A stretch of DNA of 64,000 nucleotides from Enterobacter cloacae subsp. cloacae ATCC 13047 (GCF_000025565.1 NC_014121.1:1736001-1800000); one strand, 5' to 3'. Positions 28,802-39,499 are shown, counted from the stretch's first letter. Program-made: numbers and translations. Notes: generated from the letters alone by a model not told the origin.

Positions 28802-30789
28802 TGCTGTTTACGCGCCTGATATCGCTTTAGCCATCGCTCGAATGCGGCAGCGGGCATGGGCTTAGCAAAGAGAAAACCCTGCCGTTCGTTGACGCCGTTC
28901 TTAGTCAGAAAGGCGTCTTCTTTTGCGTTCTCCACACCTTCGGCAATGACCTGCAAATTAAGCGCCTGTGCCACCGCGACGATGGCCCGCACCAGCGACT
29001 GGGAAATAGACTGTTTATGAATATCCCGGACAAATGACTGATCGAGTTTAATCGCATCGATGGGGAAGCGTGCCAGCTGCGACAAAGACGAGTAGCCGGT
29101 ACCAAAATCGTCCAGATGGATTTGCGCACCAAGCTGGCTGAACTGCTGAATCACCGACAGCGCCAGCTCTTCGTTTTCAATGAGGCAGCTTTCCGTTAAC
29201 TCAACGTCGATAGGGCAGTATTCAAAATCCAGATCCTTCAGGGCCTGTTTTAAGTCGCTGAAAATGGTTTGATCTGCCAGCTGACGGGCCGAGACGTTCA
29301 CCGCCACGCGCAGGTTAATGCCTTTGTCGCGCCATTTCGCCACCTGGCGAACCACATCAAGCATGACCCAGCGGCCAAGCGGCACAATCAGCCCTGACTC
29401 CTCAGCATACGAGATAAACTCCAGCGGAGGAATCAACCCGCGTTCTGGTGATTGCCAGCGCACCAGCGCTTCAAGGCTTCTGACTTCACCACGCCAGGTG
29501 ACTTTAGGCTGGTAGTGGATCAGCAACTGATCGTTATCCAGCGCTTTGCGCAGGTTGGTATCCAGCCAGAGATACTCAAACACGCGCTGGTTCATTTCCG
29601 GCGAGAAGACGCAGAACTTACCCCGGCCGTTTTCTTTCGCCGTGTACATGGCGGTATCGGCATTGCGGATGACGCTTTCCCGATCGTTACCGTGCTGCGG
29701 GGCGAGGGCGATACCTAACGAGCAACCGGTATAAATTTCAATCAAACCAATTCTGAACGGCTGGCGCAGACGGGTCAGAATGCGTGATGCCATCGCTTCC
29801 AGAGAACCCTGAGAGGTATTGGTGGCCATGACAATAAATTCATCGCCGCCGAGTCGCGCCAGCACCTGGCCTTCTTCCAGACAGCTCAGAATGGCCAGCG
29901 CGACCGCCTGTAATAACTGATCGCCAAACATGTGCCCGTAGGCGTCGTTCACCTTTTTGAAGTTATCGAGATCGAGATATACCACGCCAACCTGCGTCTC
30001 ACCGCGGCTGTCGATGGCATCTGAAATCAGTTCGTGGATCGCGTTGCGGTTCGGCAACCCGGTGATGGTGTCGGTATTGGCCAGCACCCGCAGGCGCTCC
30101 TGGGCGCGGCGCTCCTCCGTAATATCGGTGCCGGAACAGATAAGAAAAATTTCATTTTTACCGCTACCGCTGTGGACAAATTTGTTTCTGAACAGAAACA
30201 ACCGTTGTCCTTTTCGCGTTTTGATCCAGCGCTCGACTTCGTAAGAGCTGCCGTTGCGAAAGAAGCCGGTGATGTTGCGCTTAGAGGCTGCCGCTTCACT
30301 GCGGCTCATAAACAACTTAAACACGTTCTGGCCGATAACTTCTTGTTCTTTCAGGCCGGTGTACTCCTCGCTCAGGCGGTTAAACCGCTGAATATTGCCG
30401 TTCTGATCGAGGATTACGATAACGGAGTTGGCTTCCGAAACCACTTGTTCCGCAAAGGACAGCCCCTGAGCAAGGTCCCGGGCTACGGAAGGCGTATCGT
30501 TCCACGCAGAAGCTGTTCCGGCCCACTCATTACGGGTTATTTTGCGTCCGACAAGGTGAACAGGAACATCTTCGCCGTACAACGAGAGCGTCATAGAGAT
30601 ACTGGACGTAATAACGGTTAACTGGCGAATAAGTTCGGCCTGTTCATCATCCAGCGCCACCACCTGAGTGACATCGGCATTTTCGCTGGTAGAAAGGTGC
30701 AGAGCATTGCTGTCTGCTGTCAGTCGCCACCAGGGGCTGTGAGTTCCCATGTAACGAAACAGCAAATTCTGCTCCAGATCGTCCATCAT
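28798..30789 (-). CDS. rpfR: DSF receptor / cyclic-di-GMP phosphodiesterase RpfR (PdeR, YciR)
   Basis: 663 residues (or 662 from the second Met). In order: an N-terminal FI domain (about 1-95) that in RpfR proteins binds RpfF, a PAS domain (about 105-225) that binds the fatty-acid signal, a GGDEF domain with intact GGDEF at 314-318, and an EAL domain with SLEALVRW at 438-445 and DDFGTGYSS. Signal binding stimulates breakdown of cyclic-di-GMP. In E. coli the same protein (PdeR) acts in the curli control cascade without RpfF. It is convergent with rpfF, which supports a complete signal-receptor pair. Confidence 0.93.
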   Translation of the reverse strand: MMDDLEQNLLFRYMGTHSPWWRLTADSNALHLSTSENADVTQVVALDDEQAELIRQLTVITSSISMTLSLYGEDVPVHLVGRKITRNEWAGTASAWNDTPSVARDLAQGLSFAEQVVSEANSVIVILDQNGNIQRFNRLSEEYTGLKEQEVIGQNVFKLFMSRSEAAASKRNITGFFRNGSSYEVERWIKTRKGQRLFLFRNKFVHSGSGKNEIFLICSGTDITEERRAQERLRVLANTDTITGLPNRNAIHELISDAIDSRGETQVGVVYLDLDNFKKVNDAYGHMFGDQLLQAVALAILSCLEEGQVLARLGGDEFIVMATNTSQGSLEAMASRILTRLRQPFRIGLIEIYTGCSLGIALAPQHGNDRESVIRNADTAMYTAKENGRGKFCVFSPEMNQRVFEYLWLDTNLRKALDNDQLLIHYQPKVTWRGEVRSLEALVRWQSPERGLIPPLEFISYAEESGLIVPLGRWVMLDVVRQVAKWRDKGINLRVAVNVSARQLADQTIFSDLKQALKDLDFEYCPIDVELTESCLIENEELALSVIQQFSQLGAQIHLDDFGTGYSSLSQLARFPIDAIKLDQSFVRDIHKQSISQSLVRAIVAVAQALNLQVIAEGVENAKEDAFLTKNGVNERQGFLFAKPMPAAAFERWLKRYQARKQH

Positions 30790-31060
30790 GTTTTCTCCTG
30801 CAGCTACCTGTTAGCGCACAATTTATTCCGTTGCAATCGGCTTTTTCGAGGTGAGACCACGGCCAGACCGATGTGAACTTATTGTTTTTTCCCGGGTTTC
30901 TTATAATAAAACGAGTCAGGTAAAAAAGGATACTTAGCAAATAAAAATTCACGTAACCGAATATAACGGCACTCTTTTACTGTAGATAATTCTGGCGAAT
31001 TTGGGCGGGGGAAGTCTGAAAATAGTAAGAAAAAATGAAGAGTTTGCAGCGTGGCGTAAA
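30790..31060. other. rpfR upstream region
   Basis: With the rnb terminator this forms a 325-bp gap. It should hold the rpfR promoter: on the minus strand an AT-rich TTATTATAAG lies about 115 bp upstream of the start. No ORF with family similarity was seen. Confidence 0.4.
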
Positions 31061-31104
31061 AGAAAAAATTGTCGGCCCGTCCGGCAAGGAAAGGGCCGAC
31101 AATT
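31061..31104 (-). terminator. rnb terminator
   Basis: A perfect 12-bp stem (31067-31078 with 31093-31104) with a 14-base loop, followed leftward by TTTTTTCTTTT. It ends the rnb transcript just after its stop. Confidence 0.9.
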
Positions 31105-31114
31105 GAACAGCTTA

Positions 31115-33049
31115 TCAGGCGGCAGGGCGCGCGATGATGCTGCGGGTTTCCATGCGGACTTCGGCGATAGTTACGTCAATCACGTCGGTGACCTTGTAAA
31201 CCGTTTCACCTTTGATTTGCACAGTCCCGTTTTCCTGGCTGCAGACAAGTTCATCGCGAACGGCATGCAGGAACGGCGCAGGGATAAAGGCCACCGCCCC
31301 GTTATCCACCAGACGTACGCGCATCCCCCCACGGCTGATATCAATGATTTCTGCAGCGAAGCGAGTGTCTGTGCCGGCTTTGTCCTGCAGGAAGCGGGCG
31401 TACAGCCAGTCACCTACGTCACGTTCCGCCATGCGGTTCAGGCGCCGACGATCTGCCATCTGCAAGGTCGTGTCATCCTGAGGACGCGCAATTGATTCGC
31501 CCTTAATGATCGCTTTCAGCAGGCGATGGTTAACCATATCGCCATACTTACGAATTGGAGATGTCCAGGTGGCGTAGGCTTCAAGACCGAGGCCGAAGTG
31601 TGGGCCAGGCTCAGTGCTGATCTCGGCAAAGGACTGGAAGCGACGAATACGGCTGTCGAGGAAACCAGAAGGCTGTGCGTCCAGCTCGCGGCGCAGCTTG
31701 CAGAAGCCCTGCAAGGTCAGCACTTCTTCCGGGTCAACATGCACATCATGGTTCTTCAGTAAGGCGGCCAGCGCTTCGGTGTTCGCCGGATCAAACCCGG
31801 TATGAACGTTATAAATGCCGAAGCCGAGCTTTTCGCGCAGCACGCGTGCGGCACAAATATTGGCGGAAATCATCGCTTCTTCGACGATGCGGTTCGCAAT
31901 GCGTCGTGGTTCGGCCACGATATCCAGCACTTCACCTTTTTCGCCCAGAACGAAGCGATAGTCCGGACGATCCTTGAACACCAGCGCATGGGTTTGACGC
32001 CACTCGCTGCGGCTCAGACAGATGCGGTGCAGCAGACGAATCTGTGCGGCAATGGCTTCAGAGGCCGGTTCCCAGCTGCCCGTGTTCTCCAGCCAGTCAG
32101 AGACGTCGTCGTAAGCCAGCTTGGCTTTAGATTCAATGGTGGCGGCGAAGAATTCGATATCGTCTTCAATTGTGCCGTCCGCAGCAATGGTCATGCGGCA
32201 GGCGAGCACCGGACGCACTTCGTTCGGACGCAGCGAACAGAGATCGTCGGAGAGTTCACGAGGCAGCATCGGGATGTTAAAGCCCGGCAGATAGTTGGTG
32301 AACGCACGGATTTTCGCGATATCGTCCAGCTTGCTGCCTTCAGCAATCCAGGCGGTAGGATCGGCAATGGCAACGGTTAACAGCAGTTTGCCGTCAGCAA
32401 GTTCTTCAGCATACAAGGCGTCATCCATATCTTGCGTACTGGCGCTGTCGATAGTAACAAACTCCAGGGCAGTCAGATCGCGACGCTCAATACCTTCGTC
32501 CTGCATCTCGGTGGCGACGCCGTTCGGGGCTTCTTTCTCAAGGTTATGGCGCGCAAGCGTAACCCACCACGGTACAAAATGGTCATCACCGAACGTGATG
32601 AACTGGGTCAGTTCCGCATAGAAACCGCGATCGCCTTTCAGTGGATGACGGCGCATTTCCGCAACGGCCCAGTCACCTTCTTTAAAATCATGCTCAACGC
32701 CGCGAGCGGCACGGCAGGGGATGGCGTCTTTCAGCAGAGGATGATCCGGCACGATGGAGAGACGATCGTCTTTTCTCTGTACCTTGCCCACAAAACGGGT
32801 CAGGAACGGCTCGATCAGTTCTTCCGGCTCGGCAGATTCACGCTCTTTTTCGGTATGAATAACCGCCATGACGCGGTCGCCGTGCATCACTTTCTTCATC
32901 TGCGGTGGCGGAATGAAGTAGCTTTTCTGCGCGTCGACTTCAAGGAAACCAAAGCCTTTTTCCGTGGCTTTTACGACCCCTTCTGCACGCGGCGTCTGGG
33001 AATGCAGTTGCTGTTTAAGCTGCGCTAGCAGCGGGTTGTCCTGAAACAT
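31115..33049 (-). CDS. rnb: Exoribonuclease II
   Basis: 644 residues, identical in length to E. coli RNase II. It degrades RNA 3' to 5' processively in the cytoplasm. Two N-terminal cold-shock domains, the RNB catalytic domain with Asp201, Asp207, Asp209 and Asp210 in [12 protein letters not shown], and a C-terminal S1 domain ending [11 protein letters not shown]. The start matches the family ([14 protein letters not shown]). Monocistronic. Confidence 0.97.
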   Translation of the reverse strand: MFQDNPLLAQLKQQLHSQTPRAEGVVKATEKGFGFLEVDAQKSYFIPPPQMKKVMHGDRVMAVIHTEKERESAEPEELIEPFLTRFVGKVQRKDDRLSIVPDHPLLKDAIPCRAARGVEHDFKEGDWAVAEMRRHPLKGDRGFYAELTQFITFGDDHFVPWWVTLARHNLEKEAPNGVATEMQDEGIERRDLTALEFVTIDSASTQDMDDALYAEELADGKLLLTVAIADPTAWIAEGSKLDDIAKIRAFTNYLPGFNIPMLPRELSDDLCSLRPNEVRPVLACRMTIAADGTIEDDIEFFAATIESKAKLAYDDVSDWLENTGSWEPASEAIAAQIRLLHRICLSRSEWRQTHALVFKDRPDYRFVLGEKGEVLDIVAEPRRIANRIVEEAMISANICAARVLREKLGFGIYNVHTGFDPANTEALAALLKNHDVHVDPEEVLTLQGFCKLRRELDAQPSGFLDSRIRRFQSFAEISTEPGPHFGLGLEAYATWTSPIRKYGDMVNHRLLKAIIKGESIARPQDDTTLQMADRRRLNRMAERDVGDWLYARFLQDKAGTDTRFAAEIIDISRGGMRVRLVDNGAVAFIPAPFLHAVRDELVCSQENGTVQIKGETVYKVTDVIDVTIAEVRMETRSIIARPAA

Positions 33050-33137
33050 AATGTTCTATTTTCGTAGCCATTGAGCGGCTGACAGTTTTACGCGATTCTC
33101 ACTGCCACAGCAAGCGCTCTTTGGGTAAATAGTATGG

Positions 33138-34124
33138 TTATTCCGCTTTGCCAAGCGCCACTTTCAGGCGCTCCAGCCAGCCGTCTAACGCGCTTCGCGT
33201 AAGCAGTGCAATCGCCCGGCCAGCGGGAAGTCCTTCTTCCGTGAGCGGGTTAAACTGTGCTGCACTGAAACGGCCCGGTGAACGTGTCAACAACTCCACG
33301 GCCGCTAAGAGCGCCGGCGACGCGGCCCGGTCTTCATTGCGGCAATAGTTCAGGATTTCTCCCGTCAGATCGAGCAACGTGGGTTCGTGGCAGAGCACAG
33401 GCGTCAGCGCCTGAAGGGCGGGCTCGGCTTGCCAGCGTGAAAGCGACTCAAGTTGATGCGCACTGGCATAGCGCAGTTCCACGACAGGCAGTAGAGCGAT
33501 CCAGGCGCCGGGCCTGGCGGGCAGCGTGTGCGGTTGAATATGGTGTCCCGGCAACCAGCGTACGGGGTGGCCCAGCAGCGCCTGAAATACTGCTACCACG
33601 CGGGCCTGAAAACCGATGAAGCCAATAATCTGGCTGATGAGCACGATGTCATACGTTGTCAGACCCACCTCATCAAGCTGGTTCTGCGCTTTATCATCAA
33701 TGACATCCGGTGAGCTGGCAAGCTGGCGGGCATACTGCGTGATCTGGGCCAGACGGCGGTTACTTTCGCGAGAGGAGTCCGGGCCGGGAAGGGGGGCGAG
33801 AAGGGCGGCGTAGTGGTTACAGAGCCTTTGAACCCCGCAGGCCTGCGCCACCGTCAGCGCGGTGCTTAGCCTGTCGTAGGCACTCAGCGTATGCAGACGG
33901 TTGACGGCGATATCGAGTGGAAACAGCCGGTGACATAACGCCCGGGCAGGAGTAAGCCAGCCAGCACAGGCAGTAACAATCTCATCCGGTAAGGCTAAAT
34001 CGAGCAAAAAACGATCGTCGACGTTAGCGGCTTCGGGCACCAGAGGCAGGACATCCGTCTGCGCGTGGTTTGACTGGGTTTCGTGGTACCAGTGGCCTTT
34101 GCCGGAAAAACGGCGTTGTTCCAT
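33138..34124 (-). CDS. yciW: AhpD-like protein YciW, shortened
   Basis: 328 residues. The N-terminus (MEQRRFSGKGHWYHETQSNH) and the carboxymuconolactone-decarboxylase-like region (LSTALTVAQACGVQRLCNHY, IIGFIGFQARVVAVFQALLG) match YciW; the end TRSPGRFSAAQFNPL also matches. E. coli YciW, as I recall it, is about 375 residues; about 45 residues seem missing in the middle, before the RSPGRFSA segment. E. coli yciW is under CysB control and has been linked to cysteine/methionine metabolism; its reaction is not known. It lies next to rnb on the same strand. Confidence 0.85.
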   Translation of the reverse strand: MEQRRFSGKGHWYHETQSNHAQTDVLPLVPEAANVDDRFLLDLALPDEIVTACAGWLTPARALCHRLFPLDIAVNRLHTLSAYDRLSTALTVAQACGVQRLCNHYAALLAPLPGPDSSRESNRRLAQITQYARQLASSPDVIDDKAQNQLDEVGLTTYDIVLISQIIGFIGFQARVVAVFQALLGHPVRWLPGHHIQPHTLPARPGAWIALLPVVELRYASAHQLESLSRWQAEPALQALTPVLCHEPTLLDLTGEILNYCRNEDRAASPALLAAVELLTRSPGRFSAAQFNPLTEEGLPAGRAIALLTRSALDGWLERLKVALGKAE

Positions 34125-34240
34125 GGGCGTTCCTTGATCTCAAAATGGCGATCAATATCCTGGCGTAAGGCGGATGAGGGGAAAAATATTGTTAGGTGAT
34201 AACAAATAGCAGAACGGAATAACGAGAGAGGGCGGGGCGG

Positions 34241-34271
34241 GAAAAACTCTCTTCCCGGGCGGGAAGAGAGT
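34241..34271 (-). terminator. fabI terminator
   Basis: A perfect 11-bp stem (34246-34256 with 34261-34271), loop GGGC, followed leftward by TTTTT, 8 bp after the fabI stop. Confidence 0.88.
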
Positions 34272-34278
34272 CACAAAC

Positions 34279-35067
34279 TTATTTAATTTCCAGCTCGTTC
34301 ATTGCAGCGATGTTGAAGCCGCCGTCAACGTGAACCACTTCGCCGGAGATACCCGCGGAAAGGTCAGAGCACAGGAATGCTGCAGAGTTACCCACATCTT
34401 CAATGGTAACGGTACGACGAATCGGGGTAACCGCTTCGCAGTGTGCCAGCATTTTACGGAAATCTTTGATACCGGAAGCCGCCAGGGTGCGGATTGGACC
34501 TGCAGAGATGGCGTTAACGCGCACGCCTTCAGGGCCCATTGCGTTCGCCATGTAGCGGACGTTTGCTTCCAGAGACGCTTTAGCCAGACCCATCACGTTG
34601 TAGTTAGGGATTGCGCGCTCTGCGCCCAGGTAGGACAGGGTCAGCAGGGCGGAGCCCGGGTTCAGCATGGCACGGCAAGATTTCGCCATCGCAACAAAGC
34701 TGTAAGAGCTGATGTCGTGAGCGATTTTAAAGCCATCGCGGGTTACCGCGTTCACGTAGTCACCGTCAAGCTGGTCGCCAGGTGCGAAGCCGATGGAGTG
34801 AACGAAACCGTCGAATTTGTCCCACGATTTTGCCAGTTCAGCAAACATGCCATCGATGCTTTCATCTTGTGCAACGTCACATTCCAGAACAATGCTGGAA
34901 CCCAGCTGCGCGGCAAATTCTTCAACACGGCCTTTCAGCTTGTCGTTCTGGTAGGTGAACGCCAGCTCAGCGCCTTCGCGATGCATTGCCTGTGCGATGC
35001 CGTATGCGATGGACAGTTTGCTGGCAACGCCGGTTACCAGAATGCGCTTACCGGAAAGAAAACCCAT
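34279..35067 (-). CDS. fabI: Enoyl-[acyl-carrier-protein] reductase (NADH)
   Basis: 262 residues. Last reduction step of type II fatty-acid elongation; target of triclosan and isoniazid-type drugs in the family. SDR fold: [18 protein letters not shown] at the N-terminus, [11 protein letters not shown], and the catalytic Tyr-Lys in [12 protein letters not shown]. The start at 35067 ([10 protein letters not shown]) is the family start; an in-frame ATG at 35088 adds seven residues. The next gene upstream in E. coli is ycjD; here an acquired island follows instead. Confidence 0.97.
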   Translation of the reverse strand: MGFLSGKRILVTGVASKLSIAYGIAQAMHREGAELAFTYQNDKLKGRVEEFAAQLGSSIVLECDVAQDESIDGMFAELAKSWDKFDGFVHSIGFAPGDQLDGDYVNAVTRDGFKIAHDISSYSFVAMAKSCRAMLNPGSALLTLSYLGAERAIPNYNVMGLAKASLEANVRYMANAMGPEGVRVNAISAGPIRTLAASGIKDFRKMLAHCEAVTPIRRTVTIEDVGNSAAFLCSDLSAGISGEVVHVDGGFNIAAMNELEIK

Positions 35068-35338
35068 AGCTTTAATCCTTATATTCATTGCTTATTTTGC
35101 CTTGTAATTCATAGCGTTACAGGCAGTATTTCAAAATTATTCGAAATCAGCTCGAAATTATAGCCCACTCACTGCCCCTTGTGTCACGCTATTTCTCGCG
35201 AATCTCCCGGGAATGAACGCGCGTAAGGGGCTGATATGGGAAACGCGGCTGTGAAAATTTCGGCATTCGTCCAGTATATCACCCGGCGTCAGGTTCACCT
35301 CATCCAACCAGCGTCGAAGTGTGATCCCGTAAAGCGTT

Positions 35339-38300
35339 TCACCTTTTTCTGGCGTGCTCGATGAAACGCGCGACGACAATAAAGAAAACCGGGACGAAGA
35401 AAATGGCGAGAAATGTACCGCTAATCATACCGCCGAAAACCCCGGTACCAATGGCATGCTGCGTGCTGTCACTTGCGCCACGGGCCAACATTAACGGGAT
35501 AACCCCTAGCGTAAAGGCCAGTGAGGTCATCAGAACAGGTCGCAAGCGTTGCCGGGCAGCCTGTAGCGTTGCTGCCACGATTGTTTCCCCCTCCCGCTGC
35601 AGCTGCCTGGCAAACTCGACAATCAGAATGGCGTTTTTTGCAGACAGCCCGATCAGGGTGATCATCCCCACCTTGAAGAAAACATCATTTGTCATGCCGG
35701 CAATGTGCACGGCCACTACCGCGCCAATAAGACCCAATGGCACGACCAGCATGACCGCGAAGGGTATAGACCAGCTCTCATAGAGCGCCGCAAGAACCAT
35801 AAACACAACGAGGATCGACAGCACAATAAGGCCGGGAAGCTGTGACTCAGACGCTTTCTCCTGCAATGAACTCCCGGCCCATTCCCCTGCGATACCCGCA
35901 GGCATCTCTCTTGCCAGCGCTTCCATGGTTTTCATTGCCGTACCGCTGGATTCACCCGAGGCGGCACTTCCCGTAATACGTATCGCAGGATAACCCTGAT
36001 AGCGGTTCAACTGCTGGGGCGCAACGTTCCATGAAAGGGTGGCAAACGCAGAGACCGGCACCATCTGTCCCGTCCGATTTTTTACCGATAAGGCTAAAAA
36101 TTGTTCGGGCTGCATGCGGTAGGGCGCATCGGCCTGAACAATCACCTGTTGAACGCGGCCGTTATTGGTATAGTCATTAACGTAACTGGAGCCCGTGGTC
36201 ACAGACAAGGTTTGATTAATTTCGTCAAACGAGACGCCCATGGACTCGGCTTTTTCCCGGTCGATCTGAATCGCCAGGCTGGTGCCATCCGGCAGGCCAT
36301 CTATGTAGACATCACTCAGTTCAGGCCGTTGATTTGCCTGCTGAACAAGGTCATCCGCAGCCTTTTTTAGAGCCTGATATCCCAGCCCTGCCCGGTCCTG
36401 CAGATAGTAAGTAAATCCGGATGAGGTCCCCATATCCGAAATCGCCGGAGGGAGCAGGCTCATCGTCACGGCATCAGAAACGCTCTCCATGCGCGACTGG
36501 ATAGCGTTCGCTTCATCCTGGGCGGTGATCCCTTGTCGGTTTTTCCAGTCCTTAAGCGTGGTAAAGGCCATGGCCGAGTTGGGGCCAGAACCTGAAAAGC
36601 CAAAGCCCAGGATCATAATGTTGCTCTCAATCGCCGGTCGCGATGCAATTTCCTCTTCAAATTTTTCAACCACTTTAAGGGTACGCTGCATGGTCGCATC
36701 AGACGGCAGTTGCAGGGATGACATAAAGTAGCCCTGATCTTCATCCGGCAAAAACGAGGAGGGCAAAGACGACAGGCCAGCAAACAGGGCAGCGCAAAGG
36801 GCAACATACAGCAGCAGCATGCGGCCCGTTCGTTTTAATACGGCGCCCAGGCTGGAGGCATATACCGCCGTGAGGGCGTGAAAATGCGCGTTAAACCAGG
36901 TCGCAAATTTCCCGGCGCCTCTCTTGTTCGCCTCATGGGGCTTGAGTAACGTGGCACAAAGCGCGGGTGTCAGCGTCAGCGCCAGAAAGGCCGATAACAA
37001 AATGGAAATGGCCATTGAAATACAGAATTGTCGATAGATGATCCCCACCGATCCCTCAGCAAAGCCCATCGGGATAAACACCGCCGTGAGCACAAGCGTG
37101 ATACCCGCGATGGCAGGGGTGATTTCCTGCATGGCCTGCCGCGTGGCTTCGCGCGGTGAAAGCGCTTTTTCTACCATCAGTCTTTCGACGTTTTCAACCA
37201 CGACGATGGCATCATCAACGATAATACCGATTGCCAGCACCATGCCGAACATGGTCAGGATGTTGATGGAATAACCGCTGAGCAGCATGATCGTAAAGGT
37301 GCCCAGGAGCGCCACGGGGGCGACAATCGCCGGAATAAGCGTGCAGCGTATCTTGTGCAGAAAAAGCAGCATGACCAGAAACACCAGCACCATCGCTTCA
37401 ACAAACGTCTGTACCACCTTCATAATTGAAAGCTTTACGAAGGGTGCCGTATCAAAAGGGACGGTGAAGGTCATTCCCTCCGGAAGCACGCGAGAGAGCT
37501 CATCAATGCGCGCCCGCACGCCTGAGGCGGTACTGATGGCATTCGCTCCCGGCGACAGCTGGATTGCGGCTGCCGTCGCCGGGACGCCGTTTTCGCGAAT
37601 ACCGTACGCATAGCTTTGCAGGCCGGATTCAATGCGGGCAACGTCCGACAACTGCAGGCGGGCCCCTGTGGTATCGGATTTAAGGGTAATATGGCGAAAT
37701 GCCTCGACCGAAGAAAGTTGTCCTTTGACCGTAATCGGATAAGTCACTCCCTGGCCTTCTGTTGCCGGTTCATCGCCCGTTCTACCGGGGGAAACAATGG
37801 TATTCTGCTGGCTGACTGCCGTAAGCACATCGCTCACCGACAGCCCATAGCTGTGAAGCTTCATCGGATCGAGCCAGATACGTAGCGCTTTCTCACCACC
37901 AAAAAGCTGGACTTTGCCAACCCCCGGCACGCGGCGAAGCTCATCGCTAATATTTCTGGCAAAATAATCGCTCAAATCCGCTTCCTGAAATTTCCCGGAG
38001 GTGGATTTTAACCCCACCATCATCAGAAAACCGGCGTTCGCCGCCTCGACGTTAATGCCGTTTTGCCGGACCGACTGAGGCAGACGCGGCTCGACAATTT
38101 TTATCTGATTCTGGAGATCCATCTGCGCCAGTTTAATATCTGTGCCTGGCTTAAACGTCACCGTAATTGAGGCTGAACCGGTGGTGTCACTCGAGGATTC
38201 AAAATAGAGCAAATTATCCACGCCGGATATTTCACGTTCGATAAGAGAGACGACCGATGTATTCATTACATCAGGGCTGGCACCGGGATACGAGACAGTA

Positions 38301-38434
38301 ATGATAATACCCGGCGGTGCAACGACCGGATATTGCGCAACCGGCAGCCGGGGGATAGACAACACGCCCGTTAAAACAATAAAAAGTGCGACGACCCAGG
38401 CGAAAACAGGACGATCAATAAAAAATTGCGGCAT
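35339..38434 (-). CDS. kexD: RND efflux transporter, AcrB/KexD-like
   Basis: 1031 residues of the HAE1 RND family: 12 transmembrane helices and two large periplasmic loops. MPQFFIDRPVFAWVVALFIV is the typical start; the proton-relay aspartates are in IGIIVDDAIVVVENVERLM and the relay lysine in GLSAKNAILIVEFA. GGAAG lies eight bases ahead of the ATG. No membrane-fusion or outer-membrane partner gene is adjacent, so it would have to borrow AcrA and TolC or similar. In Klebsiella, KexD is a lone RND pump under CrrAB control; the neighbouring CrrAB-like system makes KexD the best guess. It probably shares a transcript with the gene upstream (35-bp gap). Confidence 0.6.
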   Translation of the reverse strand: MPQFFIDRPVFAWVVALFIVLTGVLSIPRLPVAQYPVVAPPGIIITVSYPGASPDVMNTSVVSLIEREISGVDNLLYFESSSDTTGSASITVTFKPGTDIKLAQMDLQNQIKIVEPRLPQSVRQNGINVEAANAGFLMMVGLKSTSGKFQEADLSDYFARNISDELRRVPGVGKVQLFGGEKALRIWLDPMKLHSYGLSVSDVLTAVSQQNTIVSPGRTGDEPATEGQGVTYPITVKGQLSSVEAFRHITLKSDTTGARLQLSDVARIESGLQSYAYGIRENGVPATAAAIQLSPGANAISTASGVRARIDELSRVLPEGMTFTVPFDTAPFVKLSIMKVVQTFVEAMVLVFLVMLLFLHKIRCTLIPAIVAPVALLGTFTIMLLSGYSINILTMFGMVLAIGIIVDDAIVVVENVERLMVEKALSPREATRQAMQEITPAIAGITLVLTAVFIPMGFAEGSVGIIYRQFCISMAISILLSAFLALTLTPALCATLLKPHEANKRGAGKFATWFNAHFHALTAVYASSLGAVLKRTGRMLLLYVALCAALFAGLSSLPSSFLPDEDQGYFMSSLQLPSDATMQRTLKVVEKFEEEIASRPAIESNIMILGFGFSGSGPNSAMAFTTLKDWKNRQGITAQDEANAIQSRMESVSDAVTMSLLPPAISDMGTSSGFTYYLQDRAGLGYQALKKAADDLVQQANQRPELSDVYIDGLPDGTSLAIQIDREKAESMGVSFDEINQTLSVTTGSSYVNDYTNNGRVQQVIVQADAPYRMQPEQFLALSVKNRTGQMVPVSAFATLSWNVAPQQLNRYQGYPAIRITGSAASGESSGTAMKTMEALAREMPAGIAGEWAGSSLQEKASESQLPGLIVLSILVVFMVLAALYESWSIPFAVMLVVPLGLIGAVVAVHIAGMTNDVFFKVGMITLIGLSAKNAILIVEFARQLQREGETIVAATLQAARQRLRPVLMTSLAFTLGVIPLMLARGASDSTQHAIGTGVFGGMISGTFLAIFFVPVFFIVVARFIEHARKR

Positions 38435-38469
38435 GAGGATTACTTCCAGTCAACTAACAGTGAAACGCA

Positions 38470-39372
38470 TTACGGGTGCAGTGCCTCGTCATCGGTCGAT
38501 ACCCGTTTACCGATGTCTCTGAGCTGTGAAAATTTCTCAAGGAGTTGCGGGGCGTCATCCAGGCTTGTGGCAAACATCCACATATAGGTCATCACGGAGT
38601 AGATATGACCCGCCGTAATACCCGTCGAGTGGGTCATCAGGATAATGGTCAGCGTAAAAAGCAGGGCGATCAGCGAACCAATCAGTAAATATCCCCACGC
38701 TTCGCGGTCAGAGAGCGCAATACGCAAGTGTGCAAGCGTAGAATAATGACGTTTGAGGGTCGCAGAGCCCGCTTTATGTACATAATCCACCTCTTTCTCG
38801 AGGCGGTTATTGAGGCGTCTGAACAGCAATTCATTCTTATGGGTGAAACCGGAAACAAATCCCATCAGGATTAAGACGATGATGGCGCAGACGATACCAG
38901 CCCAGAATTCAATGGTCAGCAGCATAATGGCTGCACCAAAAAGCGAACTCATTGAGGTAATGAGCATGGGCAGATGCATTTCAAAGAAATCCACGAACTC
39001 ACGCGATAAGGTAACTCTCGCCGCGATTGTCGAATGATTAAGCTGGTATTTTCGCTGAGCCAGCACCACAGAGACCGCAAGCCCGGCGTAAATCCGTGCG
39101 AAGGTGCGCGTGTCCACGCTGCGCCTGGCGGCACCAATGCACCAGATAAACAGGACCATTAGCCCATACAGTGCAGCGCTCACGGTATCCCCGGCGAGAA
39201 TGGCATTTATCGCGATCCCCGCAAGTACGGGATAGAGTAAAAAGGTCACATTTTCGGCAATAACCAGAAAGAAGGTAATAAACAGCTTCTTGCGGTGCCG
39301 CACGGCAAGTGCCTTGAGCGAGCCAACAACCCCGGAAACGACCGGAGGACAATGAGTATTTTTAAGGATCAT
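38470..39372 (-). CDS. ABC-type six-transmembrane domain protein without ATPase
   Basis: 300 residues, all membrane domain: about six helices (ITFFLVIAENVTFLLYPVL, AALYGLMVLFIWCIGA, LITSMSSLFGAAIMLL, FWAGIVCAIIVLILMGFVSG, YLLIGSLIALLFTLTIILM, GHIYSVMTYMWMFATSL). It resembles the stand-alone ABC six-transmembrane family (Pfam ABC_membrane_3) and has no Walker motifs; no ATPase gene lies nearby. It is upstream of the RND gene and likely in one operon. Function unknown. The ATG at 39372 has no clear ribosome-binding site. A shared direct-repeat box lies about 100 bp upstream. Confidence 0.7.
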   Translation of the reverse strand: MILKNTHCPPVVSGVVGSLKALAVRHRKKLFITFFLVIAENVTFLLYPVLAGIAINAILAGDTVSAALYGLMVLFIWCIGAARRSVDTRTFARIYAGLAVSVVLAQRKYQLNHSTIAARVTLSREFVDFFEMHLPMLITSMSSLFGAAIMLLTIEFWAGIVCAIIVLILMGFVSGFTHKNELLFRRLNNRLEKEVDYVHKAGSATLKRHYSTLAHLRIALSDREAWGYLLIGSLIALLFTLTIILMTHSTGITAGHIYSVMTYMWMFATSLDDAPQLLEKFSQLRDIGKRVSTDDEALHP

Positions 39373-39473
39373 ATTTTTCGAGTTATTAATGCCAGAGAGC
39401 AGGGGAATTCCGTCAGGAATTTATCCATTAACCGTTACTTTATACAGCGCATGTTTAGTACTGATGTGCGATT

Positions 39474-39494
39474 TGTGGAGGTTATATGGAGACA
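39474..39494 (-). promoter_or_regulatory. Island box A: direct repeat, likely response-regulator site
   Basis: Plus-strand TGTGGAG (39474-39480) and TATGGAG (39485-39491) start 11 bp apart, followed by ACA. In the direction of the pump operon this reads CTCCATA, four bases, CTCCACA. A -10-like TATAAA lies about 30 bp downstream in that direction (39439-39444). The same arrangement occurs at 40024 and 44023. Confidence 0.65.
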
Positions 39495-39499
39495 GTAAA

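Noticed and set aside
35158..35379. 73-codon minus-strand ORF between fabI and the RND gene
   Set aside because: Overlaps the RND 3' end, no family resemblance, no ribosome-binding site; treated as chance.
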